A program made the translations under genes and the position numbers. From Pseudomonas sp. (GTDB lineage: Bacteria; Pseudomonadota; Gammaproteobacteria; Pseudomonadales; Pseudomonadaceae): 5,486 nucleotides of DNA. Below the pieces are notes generated by a model that was not told where the DNA came from, ran no database searches, and saw only the letters and a program-made list of their open reading frames with translations. This document shows positions 1 to 5,486 of this stretch, one piece after another (within the stretch, counting starts at the first letter, position 1; each line of letters opens with the position of its first letter). Location of the stretch: contig DPSI01000193.1 in assembly GCA_003527165.1 (NCBI GenBank), positions 1-5,486 of the forward strand, written 5' to 3'.

Positions 1-735
1 GAGGATTTCACCCTGGCCGAGCTGAAGACGCTACGGGCGATTGAACGCATTCCGGACATCCGCCCGGGCAACGCCCGGCTCGACGGCAGCCTGGAAATCC
101 CAACGCTGCAGGAAATCATCGACCTGGTGAAAACCCTACAGCTGAGCGAGCGTCGACGCATCGGCCTGTACCCCGAGACGAAGCATCCGACTCATTTTCA
201 GACGCTCGGCCTGGCCATGGAAAAGCCGCTGGTGCGCACCCTCCACCGCAACGGCTATGCCGGGCGCAATGCGCCGGTGTACATCCAGTCGTTCGAAGTG
301 GAGAACCTGAAAACCCTCAGCCGCCTGACGCAGCTACGGCTGGTACAACTGTTCGGCGGTGGGCAGCCGTATGACCAGCAGATGCGCGGCAGCGACCTGA
401 CCTACGCGAAGATGGCCACGGCCGAGGGACTCCGGGCGATCTCGCGCTACGCGGCAGGCGTCGGCCCGGAGAAAAGCTATGTCATCCCGCGCGATGCCAA
501 CGGCAATCTCGGCCAGCCCACCGACTTCGTGCCGAACGCCCATGCGGCGGGACTCAAGGTGCACCCCTATACCTTCCGCACCGAGAACGCGTTTCTGCCG
601 ACCAATCTGCGCGAGGGCGATTCACCGGCCGATCGCGGCAACATCGAGGCCGAGATCCGCGCCTACCTCGATACCGACATCGACGGACTGTTCATCGACC
701 AGCCGGACATCGCCGTACGCCTGCGCGCGCAATGA
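1..735 (+). CDS. glpQ: GlpQ-like glycerophosphodiester phosphodiesterase, 5'-truncated by window edge
   Basis: Frame 1 is open from the first base to the TGA at 733-735, giving the last 244 residues of a protein whose start lies outside the window. The family hydrolyses glycerophosphodiesters to sn-glycerol 3-phosphate plus an alcohol, usually in the periplasm. Visible signatures in order are an IPTLQEIIDLV segment (about residues 33-43), the YPETKHP motif (about 57-63; its Glu matches the conserved acidic residue of the GlpQ 'YPEIK' motif), VYIQSFEVENLK (matching 'VYLQCFDADELK' in E. coli GlpQ), LKVHPYTFR, and the closing DGLFIDQPD, which resembles 'GLFTDFPD' of GlpQ. The N-terminal catalytic His-Arg-Gly part and any signal peptide cannot be seen. 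It has no evident functional link to the transporter downstream and is separated from it by a strong stem-loop. The GDPD family is secure; the exact orthologue name glpQ is less so. Confidence 0.9.
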   Translation, partial: EDFTLAELKTLRAIERIPDIRPGNARLDGSLEIPTLQEIIDLVKTLQLSERRRIGLYPETKHPTHFQTLGLAMEKPLVRTLHRNGYAGRNAPVYIQSFEVENLKTLSRLTQLRLVQLFGGGQPYDQQMRGSDLTYAKMATAEGLRAISRYAAGVGPEKSYVIPRDANGNLGQPTDFVPNAHAAGLKVHPYTFRTENAFLPTNLREGDSPADRGNIEAEIRAYLDTDIDGLFIDQPDIAVRLRAQ

Positions 736-739
736 CGCT

Positions 740-773
740 TACGAGGCCCGGCACAGGGCGGCCGGGCCTCGTA
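740..773 (+). terminator. Stem-loop after the glpQ-like gene, probable terminator
   Basis: A perfect 12-bp inverted repeat (arms 740-751 and 762-773) encloses a 10-base loop, starting five bases after the TGA. The G+C-rich stem and its position argue for a transcript end. No T-run follows the right arm, so it is not a textbook intrinsic terminator; it could act with Rho or mainly protect the mRNA 3' end. Confidence 0.6.
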
Positions 774-827
774 TCGAGACATCGCCAGGGCAATCAGCGC
801 TTCAAAGAAAGGAAACCCGCCTACACT

Positions 828-842
828 TGGCTGGGTAATGGC
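828..842 (+). promoter_or_regulatory. Possible sigma-54 (-24/-12) promoter for the first tctC
   Basis: TGGC at 828-831 and TGGC at 839-842 give the GG-N10-GC spacing required for sigma-54 recognition (GG at 829-830, GC at 841-842), with a T at 827 and Ts after the -12 element. The inner bases deviate from the TGGCAC/TTGC consensus. A start site near 854 would leave a leader of about 60 bases. Sigma-54 control is known for some carboxylate transporters, but no enhancer site was recognised, and a match of this quality can arise by chance. Confidence 0.3.
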
Positions 843-864
843 TTTTACGGCCTGGCCGCAACCG

Positions 865-881
865 ACCGTCGTGCAGACGGT
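865..881. promoter_or_regulatory. 17-bp dyad upstream of the first tctC
   Basis: ACCGTC (865-870) and GACGGT (876-881) are perfect inverted repeats around a 5-base centre, 35 bases before the start codon. This could be an operator half-site pair or a small leader hairpin. A further short palindrome, CGGCC-T-GGCCG, lies at 848-858. No regulator family can be assigned from these. Confidence 0.3.
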
Positions 882-916
882 GGGGATTCCTAGAACAACC
901 ACAAAAAGGAACGAAC

Positions 917-1894
917 ATGAAGCCCGCCCTCAAACGCGTCCTGCCCTTTCTGCTGGGCGCCACGCTCCCGCTCGCAAGTGTTACCCAGGCCGCCGAATGG
1001 CCGACCGATACCGTACGCCTGGTGGTGCCCTATGCTCCGGGAGGCACCACCGACGTGCTGTCGCGCAAGGTCGCCGACCTGTTGCAACAGGAAATCGGCA
1101 CCGTGGTGGTCGAGAACCGTCCCGGCGCCGGTTCGACCATGGCCACCGGACAGTTGGCTCGTGGCGGCCGTGGCGCCGACCACACCATCGCCATGGCCTC
1201 GCCCGGCCATACCATCGGCCCGGTGATCTACAAGAATCTGCCGTACGACCCGGTGGAGGATTTCCGCTTCATCCGCAACGTGATCGAGATTCCCAACGTC
1301 ATGGTGGTCCCGGCGAACAGCCCGTATGACAGCGTCGAAGCCTTCATCGAGGCGGCGAAAACCAAGGAGATGACCTTCAGCTCGGCCGGCGTCGGCAGCT
1401 CGATCCACATGTCCGGCGAGCTGTTTAAGGCCATGACCGGCACCAATATGACCCATGTGCCCTTCCGCGGTAGCGGCGAGGCCCTGCCAGCGCTGCTCAG
1501 TGGCGACGTGGACGTGTCGTTCGAGAACATGCCGGCAGTGCTTTCACACATCCAGTCGGGCAAGCTCAGGGCGCTGGCGGTCACCTCCGCCGAGTCGTCG
1601 CCTTATCTGCCGGGCGTCGAGCCGCTGTCCAAGCTTGGCGCCGATCTGGGCCTCAGCGACTTCGTCACCACCGCCTGGTTCGGTCTGGTCGCCGATGACA
1701 GCATGTCCGACGATGCCGTGCAGACGCTGCAGAACGCGCTGAACAAGCAACTCGATGACGAGAGCTTCAAGGCGTTCGTCGCGCAGGTTGGTGGCGAGCT
1801 GGCGACCGAAGAGGGCGATGCCTTCCGCGACTACGTCAAGGAGGATGTCAAACGCTGGCAGCGCGTCGCCGGTCAGGCACAGCTTGCTCAATAA
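917..1894 (+). CDS. tctC: TctC/BUG-type periplasmic solute-binding protein, first copy
   Basis: The 325-residue product has the normal length for the BUG/TctC family, which captures carboxylates or similar small ligands in the periplasm for a TctAB membrane transporter. Residues 1-25 form a Sec signal peptide (Lys/Arg start, Leu-rich core) with likely cleavage after TQA and before AEWP. The family hallmark PYAPGGTTD is at 38-46, ENRPGAGS at 66-73, and the ligand-loop segment SSAGVGSSIHMSGELF at 155-170. The ATG at 917 is chosen because AAGGA at 906-910 is a good ribosome binding site six bases upstream and the signal peptide begins there. The protein is about 95% identical to the second copy over residues 26-275 and then diverges sharply. 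A hairpin follows 21 bases after the stop, so it may be transcribed apart from tctBA. The ligand cannot be named from sequence; citrate-type tricarboxylates are only one option in this family. Confidence 0.93.
   Translation: MKPALKRVLPFLLGATLPLASVTQAAEWPTDTVRLVVPYAPGGTTDVLSRKVADLLQQEIGTVVVENRPGAGSTMATGQLARGGRGADHTIAMASPGHTIGPVIYKNLPYDPVEDFRFIRNVIEIPNVMVVPANSPYDSVEAFIEAAKTKEMTFSSAGVGSSIHMSGELFKAMTGTNMTHVPFRGSGEALPALLSGDVDVSFENMPAVLSHIQSGKLRALAVTSAESSPYLPGVEPLSKLGADLGLSDFVTTAWFGLVADDSMSDDAVQTLQNALNKQLDDESFKAFVAQVGGELATEEGDAFRDYVKEDVKRWQRVAGQAQLAQ
992..1741 (+). repeat. Duplicated tctC core, copy 1
   Basis: These 750 bases (codons 26-275) align without gaps to 2557-3306. By hand alignment 13 of 250 residues differ. 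Synonymous differences are denser in the first 200 bases (roughly 12%) than in the middle (roughly 5-6%). Outside this core, the signal peptide and last 50 codons are much less alike and the flanks share no visible similarity. Confidence 0.9.
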
Positions 1895-1915
1895 GCGCAA
1901 GTGCCCGCGCGTAGA

Positions 1916-1946
1916 GTGGGCCGGGCGGCGTTCCGCTTCAGCCCAC
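1916..1946 (+). terminator. Hairpin after the first tctC, possible terminator or attenuator
   Basis: GTGGGC (1916-1921) pairs with GCCCAC (1941-1946), and inside it GCGG (1925-1928) pairs with CCGC (1933-1936) around the loop CGTT, extended by two G-T pairs. It begins 21 bases after the tctC stop. Only a short T-run (1948-1950) follows, so termination may be partial. It would let the first binding protein be made separately from the membrane subunits. Confidence 0.5.
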
Positions 1947-1988
1947 CTTTGCGGGTCGATGGTGGAGCCCTGCGTTCTGCCGTCGGCT

Positions 1989-2207
1989 TCAACGGACCGC
2001 ACTTGCCTCATGCTGGCCGGCCAGCTCCGTCTCGCTCTTGCCGAGCACGCGGCCAAGAACGGTATCGGTGTGCTGCCCATGCAGCGGTACAGCCTTGGTG
2101 GGACGGTCGGTGCGCGCGACAGGCGCAGCGATCAACACCTCGACTTCGGCAGCCAGATCGGCCAGCCCCAGGCGCGGCCAGAACCTGCGAGGATGCGCGT
2201 AATCCAG
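1989..2207 (-). pseudogene. C-terminal relic of a CaiB/BaiF-type (family III) CoA-transferase
   Basis: On the minus strand a frame of 72 codons is open from just after a TAA (complement of 2208-2210) to the TGA at 1991-1989. It has no start codon near its beginning and no ribosome binding site. Its end carries the signature of family III CoA-transferases: GQHTDTVL followed by LGKSETELA and a short tail ending in V, matching the usual 'GQHTDEVL...LG.SE.EIA...GV' C-terminus. The upstream piece APVARTDRP fits the 'SPI.LS.TP' stretch before it, apparently shortened. Such enzymes move CoA between carboxylic acids. The rest of the protein (normally about 400 residues) is missing, with stops and frame changes upstream, so this is a decayed gene remnant. 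It runs convergent to the first tctC and divergent from the second. The family assignment is good; a non-homologous chance frame is less likely but possible. Confidence 0.65.
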
Positions 2208-2303
2208 TTATTGATGTCTTGCAGAAGGCTCGCCAGCGCCTTCTTTCGAATGGAACGGCAATCGGGGAGTCGAAGATGACTTAAGCGGATCGAAAACCAA
2301 AAG

Positions 2304-2330
2304 GTGATTACCGCACCAGTGTTCGATAAT
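2304..2330 (+). promoter_or_regulatory. Possible sigma-70 promoter of tctC2-tctB-tctA overlapping the palindrome
   Basis: GATAAT at 2325-2330 matches five of six bases of the -10 consensus and lies inside the 19-bp palindrome. The best -35 candidate (GTGATT, 2304-2309) is poor and spaced 15 bases away. A weak promoter whose -10 is covered by an operator would fit control by a repressor or activator. Confidence 0.3.
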
Positions 2331-2337
2331 CGAACAC
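2319..2337. promoter_or_regulatory. Perfect 19-bp palindrome, likely IclR-family operator
   Basis: GTGTTCGATAATCGAACAC has two perfect 9-base arms (2319-2327 and 2329-2337) around a single central A. Its core closely matches the GTTCGATAATCGCAC box known for PcaR, an IclR-family regulator of aromatic-acid catabolism in Pseudomonas. It sits 138 bases before the second tctC, between it and the divergent CoA-transferase relic. No regulator gene is in the window. Because T-rich sequence (2340-2346) follows, an 8-bp hairpin terminator is an alternative reading, but the exact symmetry with a one-base centre favours a protein-binding site. Confidence 0.65.
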
Positions 2338-2475
2338 CATTTTTATTCGACGGAAGCCCGGCTGGATGGGTTCCTTTATCGTGGACGCGTCCGGATGTCC
2401 GTCGAGGCCGTATGGTGGCGGGCAGGCGCTCGTTCGTCGTCGGACACCACAACAACTACAAGACGGGATATCCCT

Positions 2476-3456
2476 ATGACTTTGACCTTCAAGCGCACCC
2501 TGCGCCTGCTCTTGCTGGGCACCACGCTCCCGCTCGCATTCGTCTCAGCTCAGGCTGCCGAGTGGCCGACCGATACCGTCCGCCTGGTGGTGCCTTACGC
2601 ACCAGGTGGCACCACCGATGTGCTGTCGCGCAAGGTCGCCGACCTGCTGCAGCAGGAAATCGGTACCGTGGTGGTCGAGAACCGCCCCGGCGCCGGCTCC
2701 ACCATGGCCACCGGGCAGCTGGCCCGTGGCGGCCGCGGCAGCGACCACACCATCATCATGGCATCGCCCGGCCACACCATCGGCCCGGTGATCTACAAGA
2801 ATCTGCCGTACGACCCGGTGAAGGATTTCCGTTTCATCCGCAACGTGATCGAAATCCCCAACGTCATGGTGGTCCCGGCGAACAGCCCGTATGAAAGCGT
2901 CGAAGCCTTCATCGAGGCGGCGAAAACCAAGGAAATGACGTTCAGCTCCTCCGGCGTCGGCAGCTCGATCCACATGTCCGGCGAGCTGTTCAAGACCATG
3001 ACCGGCACCAAGATGACACACGTGCCCTTCCGCGGTAGCGGCGAGGCCCTGCCGGCACTGCTCAGTGGCGACGTCGACGTGTCGTTCGAGAACATGCCCA
3101 CCGTGCTGTCGCACATCCAGTCGGGCAAGCTCAGAGCGCTGGCGGTCACCTCCGCCGAGCCTTCGCCTTATCTGCCGGGCGTCGAGCCGCTGTCCAAGCT
3201 CGGCGCCGATCTGGGCCTCGGCGACTTCGTTACCACCGCCTGGTTCGGCCTGATTGCCGATGACAGCATGCCCGACGAGGCCGTGCAGACCCTGCAGAAC
3301 GCGTTGGAAAAGGTCATGGAAGATCAGAGCTTCAAGGACTTCGCCGCACAGATCGGCGGTGAAGCGGCGAGCCAGGAAGGCGACGCGTTCCGCGACTATG
3401 TCGCACAGGACGTCCAGCGCTGGCAGCACGTCGCCGGCCAGGCCGAACTCCAGTAA
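2476..3456 (+). CDS. tctC: TctC/BUG-type periplasmic solute-binding protein, second copy
   Basis: The 326-residue product starts with a Sec signal peptide (KR near the start, LRLLLLG core) and a classic AQA cleavage site after residue 27, before AEWP. PYAPGGTTD (40-48), ENRPGAGS (68-75) and SSSGVGSSIHMSGELF (157-172) are as expected for the BUG/TctC family. The ATG at 2476 is chosen over the in-frame ATG at 2395, which would put 27 unrelated residues before the signal peptide. The ribosome site is weak (GGGA at 2465-2468). The gene ends 12 bases before tctB and so should be the binding protein translated with the TctBA membrane pair. It differs from the first copy in the ligand-loop region (Ala157 becomes Ser159) and by Ala92 to Ile94, and strongly in the last 50 residues. 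It is probably controlled by the palindrome at 2319-2337. The ligand is not determined. Confidence 0.93.
   Translation: MTLTFKRTLRLLLLGTTLPLAFVSAQAAEWPTDTVRLVVPYAPGGTTDVLSRKVADLLQQEIGTVVVENRPGAGSTMATGQLARGGRGSDHTIIMASPGHTIGPVIYKNLPYDPVKDFRFIRNVIEIPNVMVVPANSPYESVEAFIEAAKTKEMTFSSSGVGSSIHMSGELFKTMTGTKMTHVPFRGSGEALPALLSGDVDVSFENMPTVLSHIQSGKLRALAVTSAEPSPYLPGVEPLSKLGADLGLGDFVTTAWFGLIADDSMPDEAVQTLQNALEKVMEDQSFKDFAAQIGGEAASQEGDAFRDYVAQDVQRWQHVAGQAELQ
2557..3306 (+). repeat. Duplicated tctC core, copy 2
   Basis: This is the gap-free partner of 992-1741 (codons 28-277 of the second tctC), a direct repeat with a 1565-bp period. Conserved synonymous positions in the middle third, including a 30-base-class identical run around 2788-2820, point to recent duplication or later gene conversion. 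Confidence 0.9.
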
Positions 3457-3468
3457 GGGGGATCTTGC

Positions 3469-3960
3469 ATGACCGCTGCCACCAGTCGTCCGCGCTGGGC
3501 CAATATCAATACGCTACTCGGCGCATTCTGGCTGCTGGCCGCGCTGGTGTTCGTGTTTCATCTGGTGCCGAATTACATCGAAGAAGCACCCATGGTGCAG
3601 AATCCGATGCAATCGCCACGCTGGCTCCCGAATGTGGCCGGCTGGCTGGTCGCGGTATTGTCATTGGCGCTGATTCTCGAAGGCTGCCTGCGTCCGCCGG
3701 TGCGCAAGACGAACTCCGAGCCCGGCGCTCCGCCATGGCGCTGGTTGCTCATGCTCGCCGGGCTGGGCGCGTACTGGCTGCTGTTCGAGCCGCTGGGCGC
3801 CATCGCCGCCGGCATTCTCGGCACCCTGCTCTTGTTCGCCGCGCACCCGGTGCGCAAACCCTGGCTCTACCTGCTGGCGATCGCCTTGCCGTGGATCGTA
3901 AGCCTGCTGTTCATCCATGTACTGAACGTCCCGCTGCCTTCGGGCACGCTCTGGGACTGA
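3469..3960 (+). CDS. tctB: TctB-type small membrane subunit of tripartite tricarboxylate transporter
   Basis: The 163-residue product is the size usual for TctB, the small, poorly conserved inner-membrane partner of TctA; its exact role in transport is unclear. Hydrophobic spans lie at about residues 15-33, 54-72, 91-105 with 107-125 (a near-continuous pair broken by FEPLG), and 131-152. A loop of about 20 residues (34-53) lies between the first two. The N-terminus is short and polar. An AAGGGGGA ribosome site at 3455-3462 overlaps the stop codon of the upstream tctC and lies six bases before the ATG, suggesting coupled translation. The call rests on length, membrane pattern and position between tctC and tctA, since sequence motifs in this family are weak. 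Confidence 0.9.
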   Translation: MTAATSRPRWANINTLLGAFWLLAALVFVFHLVPNYIEEAPMVQNPMQSPRWLPNVAGWLVAVLSLALILEGCLRPPVRKTNSEPGAPPWRWLLMLAGLGAYWLLFEPLGAIAAGILGTLLLFAAHPVRKPWLYLLAIALPWIVSLLFIHVLNVPLPSGTLWD

Positions 3961-3985
3961 TCCGTTCTTACCCGCGAGTGACCGA

Positions 3986-5464
3986 ATGGAACATTTTTCC
4001 GAAGTACTGAGCCTGTTCCTCAGCGTGGACAACTTCGTCGCGATCGGCATCGGCGTATTGATCGGCGTGGTCGTCGGTGCCATTCCCGGCCTGACCGCAA
4101 CCATGGCGGTCGCCTTGGCGCTGCCGTTCACCTTCAGCCTCGAGCCGGTGACGGCCATCCTGCTGCTGGTCGGCATCTACAAGGGCGGCATGTACGGCGG
4201 CTCGATCACCGCCATCCTGATCCATACGCCCGGCTCGCCTGCAGCGGCCTGCACCCTGCTCGACGGCTATCCACTGACCCAACAGGGCAAGGCCAAGAAG
4301 GCGTTGCAGATGGCGCTTTACTCATCGTGCATCGCCGACGTGCTGTCGAACCTGGCGTTAATCCTGTTCGCCTCCTACCTGGCGAAGATCGCCTTGAATT
4401 TCGGCCCACCAGAATTCTTTTGGCTGATCTGCTTTTCGCTCACGGTCATCATCTCGATCGCTGGCGAGTCGGCGATCAAGGGCCTGATCGCCGCCAGCCT
4501 CGGGGTGATCGTCTCGTCCATCGGCATGGACGTGGTCTACGGCAGCCAGCGGCTGACCTTCGACAGCTACAACCTGATGGACCGGGTGTCCTTCGTGCCA
4601 TTGCTGATCGGGTTGTTCGCCGTGCCGGAGGTCATCGACTTCTATCTGAAGAAAGCAGTGCCGCATATCCGCGCGGCCACCAGCGGTGCCGGCCTGACGC
4701 TAAAGGAGCTGAAGGCCAGCCTGAAAACCATCGTGCGCGGCTCGGCGATCGGGGTGATCATCGGGGCGATCCCCGGTACCGGCGCCACCGCGGCCACCTT
4801 CATCTCCTACAGCGAAGCCAAGCGGCGCTCGCCGAACGCCGCCAATTTCGGCAAGGGTGAGCTGGAAGGTGTCGCCGCCGCGGAATCGGGCAACAACGGC
4901 GTGGCCGGCGCGACCCTGATCCCGCTGTTGTCGCTCGGCATTCCCGGCGACGTGATCACCGCGATCATTCTCGGCGCCTTCATGATCCACGGCCTGACAC
5001 CCGGCCCAGTGCTATTCCAGGAAAACCTCACGCTGATCTATGCGCTGTTCTGCGGAATCATGCTGAGTTCGGCGGTGCTGCTATGCGTCGGCCACGGCGT
5101 GATCAAATACTTTTCGCTGGTAGCGGACATCCCCAAGGCAATCCTGCTGCCGATTGTGCTGATGTTCTGCGTCTACGGCTCTTTCGCGGTGAACAACAGC
5201 GTGTTCGACATCGGCCTGATGCTGTTCTTCGGCGTGGTCGGCTATGTGTTCAACCGCACCGGCTTCGCCACCGCCCCCTTTCTGCTCGGTTTCATCCTCG
5301 GGCCGATGTTCGAAGACAACCTGCGGCGCACGCTGCTGATCGGGCGCGGCGACCCGATGATTTTCTTCCGGGGTCCCATTACCTGGATCTTCATCACCCT
5401 CACGGCACTTTCGCTGTTCTTCGCCATTCGCCGCTACTGGCAGGAGCGCATCCGGCCCCACTGA
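3986..5464 (+). CDS. tctA: TctA-type large membrane subunit of tripartite tricarboxylate transporter
   Basis: The 492-residue, strongly hydrophobic product matches the usual TctA length (about 500 residues, around 12 membrane spans) and forms the main transport subunit in the inner membrane, driven by an ion gradient. Family signatures are GVLIGVVVGAIPGLTATM (23-40), YGGSITAILIHTPGSPAA (70-87) followed by DGYPL (93-97), a second Gly/Pro motif GVIIGAIPGTGATAA (256-270), ESGNNGVAGATLIPLLSLGI (300-319) and HGLTPGPVLF (335-344). The two IPG motifs reflect the internal repeat of the family. The gene starts 25 bases after tctB; only a weak GAGTGA (3976-3981) precedes the ATG, so translation may lean on readthrough from tctB. 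The C-terminus ends in a basic tail after a last span (about 465-482). No truncation or frameshift is seen, and no tctDE-type regulatory pair is in the window. Confidence 0.96.
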   Translation: MEHFSEVLSLFLSVDNFVAIGIGVLIGVVVGAIPGLTATMAVALALPFTFSLEPVTAILLLVGIYKGGMYGGSITAILIHTPGSPAAACTLLDGYPLTQQGKAKKALQMALYSSCIADVLSNLALILFASYLAKIALNFGPPEFFWLICFSLTVIISIAGESAIKGLIAASLGVIVSSIGMDVVYGSQRLTFDSYNLMDRVSFVPLLIGLFAVPEVIDFYLKKAVPHIRAATSGAGLTLKELKASLKTIVRGSAIGVIIGAIPGTGATAATFISYSEAKRRSPNAANFGKGELEGVAAAESGNNGVAGATLIPLLSLGIPGDVITAIILGAFMIHGLTPGPVLFQENLTLIYALFCGIMLSSAVLLCVGHGVIKYFSLVADIPKAILLPIVLMFCVYGSFAVNNSVFDIGLMLFFGVVGYVFNRTGFATAPFLLGFILGPMFEDNLRRTLLIGRGDPMIFFRGPITWIFITLTALSLFFAIRRYWQERIRPH

Positions 5465-5486
5465 GAAGCGTCCCCGCGCAGCCCGC

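Larger units (their letters stand above)
1895..2475. other. 581-bp stretch between the two tctC copies without an intact gene
   Basis: In order it holds a hairpin at 1916-1946, a minus-strand CoA-transferase relic at 1989-2207, about 110 bases (2208-2318) in which I recognise nothing, an IclR-type palindrome at 2319-2337 followed by a T-rich run (2340-2346), and a leader of about 138 bases containing a 10-bp palindrome GGACGCGTCC at 2383-2392. Open plus-strand frames here have no ribosome binding site, no recognisable protein motif and overlapping competitors, so I treat them as non-coding. The spacing is unusually large compared with the 12- and 25-bp gaps downstream. Confidence 0.75.

Noticed and set aside
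479..838. 119-codon plus-strand frame overlapping the glpQ-like gene
   Set aside because: It is Arg/Pro/Ser/Thr-rich shadow coding in a shifted frame of a clearly recognised gene.
891..896. TAGAAC as a -10 element for the first tctC
   Set aside because: It matches the consensus poorly, has no acceptable -35 about 17 bases upstream, and would leave a very short leader.
1901..2284. Plus-strand open frames of 127 and 174 codons between the tctC copies
   Set aside because: They are Arg/Ala/Pro-rich, without a ribosome site or family motif, and run antisense to the CoA-transferase relic, which explains the open frame better.
2395..2475. Longer start for the second tctC at the ATG at 2395
   Set aside because: It would place 27 unrelated residues ahead of a clear signal peptide. 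The ATG at 2476 aligns with the start of the first copy.
2545..3429. 294-codon minus-strand open frame antisense to the second tctC, with similar frames opposite the first copy (890-1456)
   Set aside because: It mirrors the codon bias of a G+C-rich gene. The two antisense frames resemble each other only because the sense genes are duplicates, and they have no ribosome site or recognisable motif.
4055..4810. Similar Gly/Pro-rich segments in tctA that look like an internal repeat
   Set aside because: The paired IPG motifs are a normal property of the TctA family, not a new duplication.
5465..5486. Possible terminator after tctA
   Set aside because: Only 22 bases remain in the window and no stem-loop is visible in them.

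Overview
The window looks like chromosomal DNA from a G+C-rich Gram-negative proteobacterium. The codon use, the Sec-type signal peptides and the gene types fit a gammaproteobacterium of the Pseudomonas/Halomonas kind, but this is an inference and the genus is not fixed by the sequence. No rRNA, tRNA, CRISPR array, insertion sequence or phage gene was seen.

Layout, all intact genes on the + strand. (1) Positions 1-735 hold the 3' part of a GlpQ-like periplasmic glycerophosphodiester phosphodiesterase, followed by a strong stem-loop at 740-773. (2) A control region at 736-916 carries a weak sigma-54-like promoter match and a dyad. (3) 917-1894 encodes a BUG/TctC-type periplasmic solute-binding protein. 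(4) A 581-bp stretch without an intact gene (1895-2475) holds a hairpin just after the first tctC, a minus-strand relic of a CaiB/BaiF-type CoA-transferase C-terminus, a perfect 19-bp palindrome of the kind bound by IclR-family regulators, and a leader. (5) 2476-3456 encodes a second, very similar TctC protein. (6) tctB (3469-3960) and tctA (3986-5464) follow at 12 and 25 bp, completing a tripartite tricarboxylate transporter (TTT).

How the parts work together: TctA (large, many membrane spans) and TctB (small, about four spans) form the inner-membrane transporter. The TctC proteins capture a carboxylate-type ligand in the periplasm and deliver it. This locus has two TctC copies. They are about 95% identical over the 250-residue core and only about 65% identical over the last 50 residues, and their signal peptides differ. 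The second copy is clearly co-transcribed with tctBA, while the first has its own leader and a hairpin behind it. The relic of a divergent CoA-transferase gene and the shared-looking IclR-type operator suggest an older divergent arrangement, CoA-transferase gene <- operator -> tctCBA, that has partly decayed.

No wholly new system is evident. The points of interest are the mosaic tandem binding proteins, the relic between them, and the operator.
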